Source: JANOSH01 sp031415695
GTDB lineage: Bacteria > Actinomycetota > Acidimicrobiia > Acidimicrobiales > Ilumatobacteraceae
Reading direction: 5' to 3'
Assembly (NCBI GenBank): GCA_031415695.1
Contig: JANOSH010000050.1
Location: 40,045-104,044, forward strand
DNA: 64,000 nucleotides
The notes below the pieces were generated by a model. It searched no databases. It saw nothing but the letters and a program-made list of their open reading frames with translations, and was not told the DNA's origin. Positions 7,961-15,483 of the stretch are shown in pieces. Every line of letters begins with the position of its first letter. The stretch's first letter is position 1. The position numbers and the translations under genes were made by a program.

Positions 7961-8616
7961 AGCATCGGGTGCTCGTCACCCGGGCCACGTCACAGGCTGG
8001 GTCGCTCGTTGACGGCCTTCGCTATGCCGGTTTCATGCCCGTCGAGGTTCCGACGATTTCCATCAGCATTGAACGTCCGCAGGTTCCTGCGGCCGATTGG
8101 CTGGTGATCACATCGGCGAATGCTCTCGCCGCGTTGCATGGCAGGCCACTAGGGGCTATGCAGCTGGCCGTTGTGGGCCCGGCTACCGCCCGTGCAGCTC
8201 GGTCAGCCGGCTATCACGTCGGCCTGGTCGGATCCAGTGGAACTGGTGCGGGACTTGTCGCTGACTTCGCGCTCGGCCCCGGTACCATCACCGTTGTGCA
8301 GGGGAATATGGCCTTGCCGACGGTCGCTCGTGGTCTCCAAACTAAAGGCTGGGTTGTCACCTGTGTCGTCGGCTATCGCAACATTGCCCGCTGTGACCTG
8401 CCAAGACCCGAGGGCGAGGTCATCACCTTCACGTCACCATCGGCGGCGAAATCGTACGTCTCAGCCTTTGGGCTTGCTGCTGTGCCATTACTTGTTGTCT
8501 CCATCGGGCCAACCACGTCGGCGGCCTGTGAGGAGCTGGGAATTCGTGTCTCGGCCGAGGCGGTGCCACATAGTGTTGATGGGGTGATCAGCGCAGTGAG
8601 GCGGTTGTTGCCGTGA
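7957..8616 (+). CDS. hemD: Uroporphyrinogen-III synthase
   Basis: A 219-aa protein that cyclises hydroxymethylbilane to uroporphyrinogen III with inversion of ring D. HemD is poorly conserved; the call rests on VLVTRATSQAGSLVDGLRYAG at the N-terminus, WLVITSANAL, AVVGPATARAARSAGY, and the second-domain segment FTSPSAAKSY ... SIGPTTSAACEELG, plus its place directly after hemA. It is somewhat shorter than the usual 250 aa. It overlaps hemA at ATGA and the next gene at GTGA. hemC, which usually precedes hemD, is absent from this operon. Confidence 0.85.
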   Translation: MKHRVLVTRATSQAGSLVDGLRYAGFMPVEVPTISISIERPQVPAADWLVITSANALAALHGRPLGAMQLAVVGPATARAARSAGYHVGLVGSSGTGAGLVADFALGPGTITVVQGNMALPTVARGLQTKGWVVTCVVGYRNIARCDLPRPEGEVITFTSPSAAKSYVSAFGLAAVPLLVVSIGPTTSAACEELGIRVSAEAVPHSVDGVISAVRRLLP

Positions 8617-9272
8617 TAGAGGCCATTGTCTTCGATTTCGACGGAACACTCGTCGACACCGAAACCCCCCAGTTCCATGCAATGCAGTCGGTCTACAACG
8701 ACCATGGCCTTGACCTCGACCCCACGTGGTGGGCCTCGTTCATCGGCACACTCACCGACGCCACCGAGGCTGCTCTCGATCGGCTCACGCCCGAAGTAGC
8801 CGTAAGTCGGGCGTTCTTGTACGACTCGGCGCGTGAACGGTATCGTGAGGCGCTCCACAAGTCCGGCCCGCGCCCTGGAGTCGAAGCGTTGCTCGCCGAA
8901 TGCCGATCCGCGGGAGTGAAAGTCGCGATTGCGACGAATGCCCCCAAAAGCTGGGTGCAACGTCATCTGAACCGTGTGCAACTGGCCGATTGGTTCGACA
9001 CCATTGTCTCGGTTGACGAAGTCAGGTACGGCAAACCACACCCCGAGCCCTACTCCACCGCGTGTCACAAGATCGGTGCGCTTCCTCAGCGTTGTGTCGC
9101 GGTCGAAGACTCGCCAACCGGTGTGGCCTCCGCGGTGGCGGCCGGGCTGTTTACGGTAGCGGTTCGTTGTTTCCCGGCGGCCAGCGTCGATTTGTCGCAG
9201 GCACACGTCGAGCTCGATTCGTTGGCGAATGTCGACCTCGATGGTCTTTTCCGTATGCTCTCTAACCGATGA
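8613..9272 (+). CDS. HAD-superfamily hydrolase (phosphatase / beta-phosphoglucomutase-like)
   Basis: A 219-aa haloacid dehalogenase-type protein. Motif I is FDFDGTLVDTE, with the nucleophilic and acid/base aspartates; motif II is the Thr in AIATNAPKSW; motif III/IV is KPHPEPYSTACHKIGA and VEDSPTGVASAVAAGL. The alpha-helical cap after motif I is of the small C1 type. The substrate is unknown; the closest general match is the phosphoglycolate phosphatase / beta-phosphoglucomutase subgroup. It is coupled by 4-bp overlaps to hemD and hemB, so it is made with the heme enzymes, which suggests a housekeeping or pathway-related phosphatase. That link is inference. Confidence 0.8.
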   Translation: MIEAIVFDFDGTLVDTETPQFHAMQSVYNDHGLDLDPTWWASFIGTLTDATEAALDRLTPEVAVSRAFLYDSARERYREALHKSGPRPGVEALLAECRSAGVKVAIATNAPKSWVQRHLNRVQLADWFDTIVSVDEVRYGKPHPEPYSTACHKIGALPQRCVAVEDSPTGVASAVAAGLFTVAVRCFPAASVDLSQAHVELDSLANVDLDGLFRMLSNR

Positions 9273-10255
9273 GTTTCCCAATCCGTCGTCCCCGCCGTTT
9301 GCGAACGTCGGCCGCAATGCGCCGTCTCGTAGCCGAGTCGCATCTGCGGGTCGATGACCTGGTTGCGCCGTTGTTCGTGCGCGAAGCCATTGCAGAGGCG
9401 CAGCCAATAACGAGTCTGCCCGGCGTCATGCAGCACACCTTGGCGAGTTTGCGACATGAGGTGGCGGCCCTGGTCGATCTAGGAATCCCAGGCGTGATGT
9501 TGTTTGGCGTTCCGACAGTTAAAGATGCCGTTGGCAGCGGGGCGTGGGACCGCAACGGCATCGTGCAAGTGGCCTTACGCGAGCTACGTGCGCAGCACGG
9601 CGACCGCATCGTGATTATGGTCGACTGCTGTCTCGACGAATACACCGATCACGGCCATTGCGGCGTTGTTCGGTCCGACGGTACCGTCGACAACGACGCC
9701 ACAATCGAATTGTACGCCCGTGCCGCTGTGGCCCAGGCCGAGGCCGGGGCGCACGTGATTGCGCCAAGCGGCATGATGGACGGTCAGGTCGGTCACATCC
9801 GTCAAGCGCTCGATGGTGCCGGGTTTGAGTCAACGTCCATCCTGGCCTACTCAGCGAAGTATGCGTCAGGTTTGTACGGCCCGTTCCGAGATGCGGTCGA
9901 TGTGCAGATCGTCGGCGGAGGCGATCGCAAGGGCTATCAACAGGACTGGCACAACACACGCGAGGCGCTCGTCGAGGTGTTTGCCGATATCGAGCAGGGA
10001 GCCGACATGGTCATGATCAAGCCGGCGTTGTCGTACCTTGACGTCATCAGCCGGGTTCGGGCCGAGGTCGACCTGCCGGTCGCCGCGTACCACGTGTCGG
10101 GTGAATACGCGATGATCAAAGCCGCCGCAGCCAACGGCTGGATCGATGGTCCAGCCGTAGCGCTCGAGCAGATCTCGGCCATCAAGCGGGCCGGTGCCGA
10201 CATCATCCTCACCTACCTGGCCCGCGAACTCGCCGAATCCGGAGCGTTGTCATGA
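9269..10255 (+). CDS. hemB: Delta-aminolevulinic acid dehydratase (porphobilinogen synthase)
   Basis: A 328-aa TIM-barrel enzyme that condenses two 5-aminolevulinate molecules to porphobilinogen. The two Schiff-base lysines are Lys197 in YSAKYASGLYGPF and Lys251 in MIKPALSYLDVI. The metal site is DCCLDEYTDHGHCG (residues 119-132): relative to the E. coli three-cysteine zinc site the middle Cys is Asp123, a variant seen in actinobacterial enzymes, leaving Cys121 and Cys131. Length is normal. It starts in a 4-bp overlap with the HAD gene and overlaps hemL by 4 bp. Confidence 0.95.
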   Translation: MSFPIRRPRRLRTSAAMRRLVAESHLRVDDLVAPLFVREAIAEAQPITSLPGVMQHTLASLRHEVAALVDLGIPGVMLFGVPTVKDAVGSGAWDRNGIVQVALRELRAQHGDRIVIMVDCCLDEYTDHGHCGVVRSDGTVDNDATIELYARAAVAQAEAGAHVIAPSGMMDGQVGHIRQALDGAGFESTSILAYSAKYASGLYGPFRDAVDVQIVGGGDRKGYQQDWHNTREALVEVFADIEQGADMVMIKPALSYLDVISRVRAEVDLPVAAYHVSGEYAMIKAAAANGWIDGPAVALEQISAIKRAGADIILTYLARELAESGALS

Positions 10256-11526
10256 CGAGATTGCCTGGGACGAACGCCGAATGGTTCGATCGGGCCCAAG
10301 CCGCAATCCCCGGTGGCGTCAACTCGCCAATCCGCTCGTTCCGGTCTGTTGGTGGCACGCCCTATTTCGTCGATCGCGCCGAGGGTGTTGCGCTTTGGGA
10401 TATCGAAGGTCGCCGTTACCTCGACCTTGTTCAGAGCTACGGGGCCATCATCGCAGGTCACGCGCATCCGGCCATTGTCGATGCTATCCAAAAGGCTGCG
10501 GTCGATGGCACGTCATATGGCGCGCCAACGCGCCGTGAAGTGTTACTGGCCGAAGCGGTTCGCGATCGCGTGCCGAGTTGTCAACTGGTTCGATTCGTAA
10601 ACTCCGGTACCGAAGCAACCATGACCGTCATCCGTTTAGCTCGTGGTTTCACAGGCCGCGACAAGGTGTTGAAGTTTTCCGGCAACTATCACGGGCACGG
10701 CGACGTTCTTCTAGCCGAGAGCGGTTCGGCATTCGCGGTTTTTGGTCTGCCCGATTCTGCGGGTGTGACGGCGCGAATGGTCAGTGACACGCTCGTCGCC
10801 CCGTTCAATGTCGTGCCGACGCTCACCGACGACATCGCCTGCGTGGTCATCGAGCCAATTGCGGCCAACATGGGCCTCGTCCTGCCCCAAACCGGTTTCT
10901 TGCAGGGTCTGCGCGACGAGTGTGACCGGGTTGGCGCGCTTCTCATCTTCGACGAAGTCATTTCGGGTTTTCGTGTTGGCCGTGGAGGCGCTCAGGCGCT
11001 GTACAACGTGCAACCCGACCTCACGTGTTTCGGCAAAGTAATCGGGGGTGGGTTGCCGATCGGAGCGTTCGGTGGCCGCCACGACGTCATGTCGGCACTT
11101 GCGCCCGTTGGCCCTGTCTTCCAAGCAGGCACACTGTCGGGCAATCCGCTGGCCACTGCAGCCGGGTTGGCTGCACTCGACCTGCTCGACGACGTTGCCT
11201 ACACGCGCCTCGACGCCGTGGGCGAACGGTTGGCAAACGGCATCGACGCAGCGCTTGGGCATGCCGGGATCGCTGCGCATGTGCCGCGTGTTGGCCCGCT
11301 GGTCGGAATACATCTGTCGGCTGTCCCTGCCGTCGACTATGCCACGGCCAAAACCACCGATACAGCGTTGTACGCCCGCCTGTTCCACGGTTTACTCGAC
11401 CGAGGTGTCGCCTTGGCGCCCGGTGCGTACGAGGTGCTCTTCCCCGGCTTAGCCCACACCGACGCCGTCATCGACGAGATCGTCGCTGCTATGGCCGATG
11501 CGGCGACCGCCCAATCCAACTTGTGA
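10252..11526 (+). CDS. hemL: Glutamate-1-semialdehyde 2,1-aminomutase
   Basis: A 424-aa PLP enzyme that converts glutamate-1-semialdehyde to 5-aminolevulinate, directly after HemA in the pathway. It has the class III aminotransferase fold: PGGVNSPIRSFRSVGG, FVNSGTEATMTVIRLAR, SGNYHGHGD, LLIFDEVISGFR and the PLP lysine (about Lys262) in FGKVIGGGLPIGAFGG. The gatekeeper-loop segment SGTEATMT separates it from ordinary aminotransferases. It ends the five-gene hemA-hemD-HAD-hemB-hemL operon, all joined by 4-bp overlaps, and is followed by a small hairpin. Confidence 0.95.
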   Translation: MTRLPGTNAEWFDRAQAAIPGGVNSPIRSFRSVGGTPYFVDRAEGVALWDIEGRRYLDLVQSYGAIIAGHAHPAIVDAIQKAAVDGTSYGAPTRREVLLAEAVRDRVPSCQLVRFVNSGTEATMTVIRLARGFTGRDKVLKFSGNYHGHGDVLLAESGSAFAVFGLPDSAGVTARMVSDTLVAPFNVVPTLTDDIACVVIEPIAANMGLVLPQTGFLQGLRDECDRVGALLIFDEVISGFRVGRGGAQALYNVQPDLTCFGKVIGGGLPIGAFGGRHDVMSALAPVGPVFQAGTLSGNPLATAAGLAALDLLDDVAYTRLDAVGERLANGIDAALGHAGIAAHVPRVGPLVGIHLSAVPAVDYATAKTTDTALYARLFHGLLDRGVALAPGAYEVLFPGLAHTDAVIDEIVAAMADAATAQSNL

Positions 11527-11532
11527 GGTTAT

Positions 11533-11549
11533 GGCGGACGACGTCCGCC
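11533..11549. terminator. Small hairpin between hemL and a convergent gene
   Basis: GGCGGAC and GTCCGCC form a perfect 7-bp stem around GAC. It is the only structure in the 48-nt gap between two convergent genes and lacks a T tract. Confidence 0.4.
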
Positions 11550-11574
11550 TGTCATATCGCAGGTTTGCTCAGGT

Positions 11575-12831
11575 TTATTGGTCGGGCGCTAGGCGCGAAA
11601 GTCTCGATGCCATCTGGTAGGCAGCTTCGGCCGGGCCGGTCTCGTCGTCGCGTAACAGGTTGAGCGAGAGTCGCAGCATCCATTCGAGGAGCGAGCGGCG
11701 ATGCAACGACACACGTTGCAACTGGCCAACGAGACCTGGTCGACCAATAGCGTGAGCCAACAGTCGGCCGGTGGCGAAGTACCGGCCGTATCGGTTTTCG
11801 AGCGCTTTGGGATACAGCGCCAAGAGCCCGGCGTCGTCGTCGGCGAACGCCTCGATGAGTGTTTCGGCGGCCAATCGGCCGGTCTCGAACGCGTACTCGA
11901 TGCCGGTGCCGCTCCACGGGTTGACCATGCCGGCCGCATCGCCTGCGACGAGGAACGTCGGGCCGGCAGTGGGCGATACCGAGCCACCCATCTTGAGCAT
12001 CCCGGCACCAAGCTCGCAGGCATCGCCGAGACGTGACAATTGCCATCGATCGGTAATGGACTCGACGAAGTCGTGGTGGACCTGGGGAAGGTTGAGGCTC
12101 TTGAAATCGGCGTAGGTCGATAGCAGGCCGACTCCGACATTAACGGTGCCATTGCCGTGAGGTACAACCCAGCCGTAGCCGGGAAATGACGCCGTGTCGT
12201 GCTCACGAACATCTAGGGCAATGTCGACCCATGGCACGGTGCTCTGCTGGCTGGCGAAGAACGCCTGGGTTGCAGTGCCGCTTGGCCATTGCGGGGACCG
12301 GGTGGTGCCCAACGATCGGCCGAAACGGCTATTGGCACCATCGGCCACCACGACGTAACGACACGAGATGTGGGCCTGCTCACCCGTGTCGATGCGTTCG
12401 GCTCGAACTCCGCTGACGAACCCGCGGTCGGCTACTGGTTGGGTCGCTTCCCATCCTCGCCAGATAGTTGCGCCAGCGGATTCGGCATGGGCCAGCAGCG
12501 CGACATCGAGGATGTCACGGCGAATCGCCCAGCCGCCATACAGGTGACCGGCATGGGTGGGCCATTGCAGTTCAACCGCCTTAGCGCCTGAGAGCGACCG
12601 GATACCGGTGATGGCGTGGCCGTTCGTCGAGGCGAAATCGGCTGCGCCCATGGCAGCGAGTTGCGTGGTGGCACGCGGCGTCAGCAAACCTGCGCATGGC
12701 TTGTCACGCGGTGTTTCGTAGCGTTCGACCACCAGGACGTCGTGTCCGGAACGAGCGAGCCAGTAGGCCGCCGTCGCACCCGCCGGTCCGCCGCCAATGA
12801 CCACTATCTCAACCGTACGGTCGGTGGCCAT
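11575..12831 (-). CDS. Geranylgeranyl reductase-family FAD oxidoreductase (possible menaquinone-chain reductase)
   Basis: A 418-aa flavoprotein. The FAD Rossmann loop IVVIGGGPAGATAAYWLARSG is at residues 9-29, followed by ERYETPRDKPCAGLL, which holds the PxxKxC-type motif of geranylgeranyl reductases, and the second FAD segment LVAGDAAGMVNPWSGTGIEYAFETG. Family members reduce prenyl chains of menaquinone, archaeal lipids or chlorophyll. In actinobacteria a homologue (MenJ) saturates one isoprene unit of menaquinone. It begins 9 nt after a membrane cytochrome c gene and is divergent from the quinol-oxidising complex, so modifying menaquinone is a sensible but inferred role. Confidence 0.8.
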   Translation of the reverse strand: MATDRTVEIVVIGGGPAGATAAYWLARSGHDVLVVERYETPRDKPCAGLLTPRATTQLAAMGAADFASTNGHAITGIRSLSGAKAVELQWPTHAGHLYGGWAIRRDILDVALLAHAESAGATIWRGWEATQPVADRGFVSGVRAERIDTGEQAHISCRYVVVADGANSRFGRSLGTTRSPQWPSGTATQAFFASQQSTVPWVDIALDVREHDTASFPGYGWVVPHGNGTVNVGVGLLSTYADFKSLNLPQVHHDFVESITDRWQLSRLGDACELGAGMLKMGGSVSPTAGPTFLVAGDAAGMVNPWSGTGIEYAFETGRLAAETLIEAFADDDAGLLALYPKALENRYGRYFATGRLLAHAIGRPGLVGQLQRVSLHRRSLLEWMLRLSLNLLRDDETGPAEAAYQMASRLSRLAPDQ

Positions 12832-12840
12832 CGTTATCGA

Positions 12841-13578
12841 TCACTCAGTGGACGTGGGAACTGCGGCCTTTTTGAATCCCTCTTCTTCTACTTCAAGGAA
12901 TTTCTCGCCATCAACGGTGCACCACTTGAGGAATTCTTCGCTGGCCTGATCGCCGCCAGCAAGCGTGTACCGCTCGTGGCATACAACCTCAAGGATTTCG
13001 ACTTCGGACAATTGACTACCCCACGCAGGCATCTGCCCTTTGGCACCACCGATGCGACCTCGTGCCGGGTCGCCGTATGGCTTGCCGTCGTAGCCCTTGG
13101 TACCGACATAGACAAAGGTGAGCTGCTCTTCGATCTTTGGGAAGGTTTTCAACACGGAGCCGGCGGCTAAGGGGTAGCCTGCCCCGCCGCCTCCGCCGTC
13201 GCCACCATGGCAGCTTGCACAGTTGTTGTACACCCTGGCCCCGGCTGCCAGTGGTCCGACCACCTCGACCACTTCGGGTGTAGAGGCCTTGAGATACAAG
13301 AACCCCCACAATGGCAGCAGCGCGAGGATGGGCGCCGCCCAGATTGGGATGCGCTTACGGTCGCGTGCTGCTACCTGATAGGGGCGCAGTGGCTTGGGGG
13401 CTGGGGGAGCTGCCGGAACGGCCGCTGCCTTGGCCGGAGCGGCTGCTTTGGCGACAGCAGGGGTGGTGCCAGCGACGACTGCAGGCGTGTTGGTGCCAGC
13501 CGCTTCGCCGCCGGGTAGTCCAAGCGCAGCGCGTCGCTCGCGTGAGCGATTGAGGAGGTGTTCAGGTATTTCCGTCAC
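12841..13578 (-). CDS. Membrane-anchored monoheme cytochrome c
   Basis: A 245-aa protein. Residues 1-20 carry a basic motif, TEIPEHLLNRSRERR, followed by an Ala/Pro-rich linker (about 25-65), one transmembrane helix (about 77-96) and a periplasmic-side cytochrome c domain with heme site CASCH (120-124), Gly-rich loop and candidate axial Met183 in GQMPAW. The topology places the N-terminal motif in the cytoplasm. The GTG start lies 8 nt after TAGAAT. The same N-terminal motif opens the subunit IV-like protein of the bc operon across the divergent promoter, so the two proteins probably work in the same complex, perhaps as the electron carrier leaving complex III. Confidence 0.8.
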   Translation of the reverse strand: MTEIPEHLLNRSRERRAALGLPGGEAAGTNTPAVVAGTTPAVAKAAAPAKAAAVPAAPPAPKPLRPYQVAARDRKRIPIWAAPILALLPLWGFLYLKASTPEVVEVVGPLAAGARVYNNCASCHGGDGGGGGAGYPLAAGSVLKTFPKIEEQLTFVYVGTKGYDGKPYGDPARGRIGGAKGQMPAWGSQLSEVEILEVVCHERYTLAGGDQASEEFLKWCTVDGEKFLEVEEEGFKKAAVPTSTE

Positions 13579-13586
13579 AGCGATTG

Positions 13587-13592
13587 ATTCTA
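13587..13592 (-). promoter_or_regulatory. Leaderless-type -10 box (TAGAAT) for the membrane cytochrome c gene
   Basis: On the minus strand TAGAAT ends 8 nt before the GTG at 13578, with no Shine-Dalgarno between them. Confidence 0.4.
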
Positions 13593-13632
13593 GGTCGTGA
13601 AGGCCGCGCGGACGGAATCTTCGTCGTTAGTG

Positions 13633-13654
13633 TGTGTGATACAAGCGTCACACA
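13633..13654. promoter_or_regulatory. Candidate CRP/FNR- or Rex-like operator in the cytochrome divergent promoter
   Basis: TGTGTGA (13633-13639) and TCACACA (13648-13654) are perfect inverted repeats separated by 8 nt. The arms are the classic TGTGA/TCACA half-sites of CRP/FNR and Rex operators, but both usually have 6 nt between them, so binding is uncertain. A second, weaker GTGTGC ... TTCAC arrangement lies at about 13701-13717. The site is between the divergent cytochrome c and bc/nuo operons. Confidence 0.4.
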
Positions 13655-13758
13655 GTCGGTTGAGCGAGGAAATGGCGTTCACCGCAGCCCTCCGCACTAG
13701 TGTGTGCTTGCGTTCACGAGGCGTAATTTGGACGGAAAGGTTCCCCTGGCAGGATCGC

Positions 13759-14241
13759 ATGGTTATCGCCCGCTACTTCATCCCCTTCCTCAATGTGGCG
13801 TTCGTGTTTTCGCTATTGGTCACCATTGCGCTCACGCTCGTCCTCATCCCACTCGCCAAGCGGCGGCCCCTTGGCACCCCGATGTCGTGGGGAGAAGCCA
13901 TGGCGGCATCGGTATACGCCTTCTTCGTCATGTTCCTCGCCTATGGCGTGGTGCCCCACCAGTTCCTTACACATGCCGGTAATGAGCTTGGGTGGCGCAA
14001 AGACAAGCTGATCTTCGGCCCGTTCGAGATCCTCAAGCCTCAGGCATTGGGCGGAAAGTTTCCGTTCACCATCAGCTATGAAGCGCTTCAAGACTCACTT
14101 GCTGCTGGTATTTATATCGTGTTTCTCGCACTGCACATCTGGATCTGGGTCTGGTGGCAAAAGCGCGGTAAGGCTGCGAAGGCTGCTGCGGCCATTACCG
14201 CAACGTCGAACTTCGGGCGACCTTTGGTGAAGAAGACCTGA
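13759..14241 (+). CDS. Small membrane protein, first gene of the bc/nuo operon (unknown function)
   Basis: A 160-aa protein starting MVIARYFIPFLNVAF. It has an N-terminal helix (about 8-30), a second near 47-67 (AMAASVYAFFVMFLAYGVVPHQF) and a C-terminal helix (about 113-133) ending in a lysine/alanine tail. The segment VVPHQFLTHAGNELGWRKDKLIFGP lies between helices 2 and 3 and contains two His residues. I do not recognise the family by function. Because it is 2 nt from the ferredoxin gene and heads the quinol reductase genes, it is probably an accessory subunit of that complex. The ATG at 13759 is chosen because the upstream open frame is polar and non-conserved in character. Confidence 0.6.
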   Translation: MVIARYFIPFLNVAFVFSLLVTIALTLVLIPLAKRRPLGTPMSWGEAMAASVYAFFVMFLAYGVVPHQFLTHAGNELGWRKDKLIFGPFEILKPQALGGKFPFTISYEALQDSLAAGIYIVFLALHIWIWVWWQKRGKAAKAAAAITATSNFGRPLVKKT

Positions 14242-14243
14242 CC

Positions 14244-14657
14244 ATGGCAAGAACCGATGCCAACCCTCCCATGCCGGAGTGGTCCACTGAATACCAGCTT
14301 GTCGAGGTCGATGCCGAGTACCTGTCGAAGGCTGTCAAGCCAAAGCAGTTCATTCATATCGACCAGTCCGAGTGCATCATGTGCGAGGGATGCGTCGATA
14401 TTTGTCCGTGGAAGTGCATCCACATGGTCACTCCCGACGCAGTTGCCGAATCCAGCGGAGTCGATCTCCCCGGCGTTGATCCCTCCGATCACGTCATTTT
14501 CATTATCGACGACGACGTGTGCACTCGGTGCGCGTTGTGCGTCGACCGGTGCCCAACCGGAGTAATTATCATGGGCAAGGTGTCTGATGCGCCCGCTGGT
14601 GGCGACTCACACACGCGAACGAATAACCACGGCTACGCCTATGGCATGAGGTTCTAA
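14244..14657 (+). CDS. 2x[4Fe-4S] ferredoxin of the quinol:cytochrome c reductase operon
   Basis: A 137-aa soluble protein with two complete four-cysteine motifs: Cys44-47-50-54 in CIMCEGCVDICP and Cys93-96-99-103 in CTRCALCVDRCP. The two motifs are separated by about 38 residues, longer than in simple bacterial ferredoxins. The N-terminal 40 residues and C-terminal tail are extra. There is no signal peptide, so it acts in the cytoplasm or on the inner membrane face. A ferredoxin inside a bc operon is unusual for textbook complex III and suggests a cytoplasmic electron entry or exit point near cytochrome b. It sits 2 nt after the previous gene and 12 nt before cytochrome b. Confidence 0.85.
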   Translation: MARTDANPPMPEWSTEYQLVEVDAEYLSKAVKPKQFIHIDQSECIMCEGCVDICPWKCIHMVTPDAVAESSGVDLPGVDPSDHVIFIIDDDVCTRCALCVDRCPTGVIIMGKVSDAPAGGDSHTRTNNHGYAYGMRF

Positions 14658-14669
14658 AGGAGACGACTC

Positions 14670-15455
14670 GTGGCAAAAATCATCGACGACACACCTAAAC
14701 CAACCGCAAAAGAGCGCATGACCAAACTGGTCGACGCTACGCAGGGCTCCCAAGCCTGGAGTTCCATCTTCCGGCCAGGTTCTATCTTCCGCAAGGGTTA
14801 CACCGACAGCCCACGTAACCGTTCGTACGTCATCATGAACTCGGTGCTCTATCACTTGCACCCGGTAAAGGTGAAGCGACATGCCGTAAAGGTGAGCTAC
14901 ACGCTGTGCCTTGGTGGGCTCAGTTTTTTCCTGTTTATCAACCTCACGGTTACCGGCATCTTCCTCATGTTCTTCTACCGGCCAACGGTGGCAAACGCCT
15001 GGAACGACATCTACACCTTGCAGACGTCGGTCACGTTCGGGTTGCTCGTACGAAACATGCATCGGTGGGCGGCCCACCTCATGGTGCTGTCGGTCTTCCT
15101 ACATATGGCCCGCGTCTTTTACCACGGTGCCTATAAGCCGCCCCGTGAGTTCAACTGGATCATCGGCGTCATGTTGCTCCAGTTCACCTTGCTCCTGAGC
15201 TTTACCGGTTACCTGCTCCCGTGGGACCAGCTGGCCTTGTGGGCTGTGGCGGTGGGTACCAACATGATGGGGTACACCCCGGTGTTTGGTACCAACGTGC
15301 GCTTCGTGCTGCTTGGCGGTGTCGAAATTGGGTCGGAAACACTTCTTCGCTGGTATGTGCTCCACGTCTTGATGTTGCCGTTCGTGACGGTGTTGTTCAT
15401 GGCCGTGCACTTCTGGCGAGTTCGCAAAGACGGCGGGATTTCCGGGCCGTTGTGA
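14670..15455 (+). CDS. qcrB: Cytochrome b, N-terminal (b6-type) subunit
   Basis: A 261-aa four-helix protein that binds the b hemes and forms the quinol sites. The heme ligands are His131 and His145 in helix B (14 apart) and His232 and His247 in helix D (15 apart); the 15-residue spacing is that of b6 and menaquinol-type enzymes rather than mitochondrial cytochrome b. Cys80 in the YTLCLGG segment aligns with the cysteine of b6 that covalently holds heme ci. Other b6 landmarks are FFYRPTV, KPPREFNW, GYLLPWDQ and the C-terminal GISGPL. The start is GTG with AAAGGAG 7-8 nt upstream. Downstream is the separate subunit IV-like gene, so cytochrome b is split. Confidence 0.92.
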   Translation: MAKIIDDTPKPTAKERMTKLVDATQGSQAWSSIFRPGSIFRKGYTDSPRNRSYVIMNSVLYHLHPVKVKRHAVKVSYTLCLGGLSFFLFINLTVTGIFLMFFYRPTVANAWNDIYTLQTSVTFGLLVRNMHRWAAHLMVLSVFLHMARVFYHGAYKPPREFNWIIGVMLLQFTLLLSFTGYLLPWDQLALWAVAVGTNMMGYTPVFGTNVRFVLLGGVEIGSETLLRWYVLHVLMLPFVTVLFMAVHFWRVRKDGGISGPL

Positions 15456-15483
15456 CGGTCCTGAATCGACAGCGAGGACGAAC

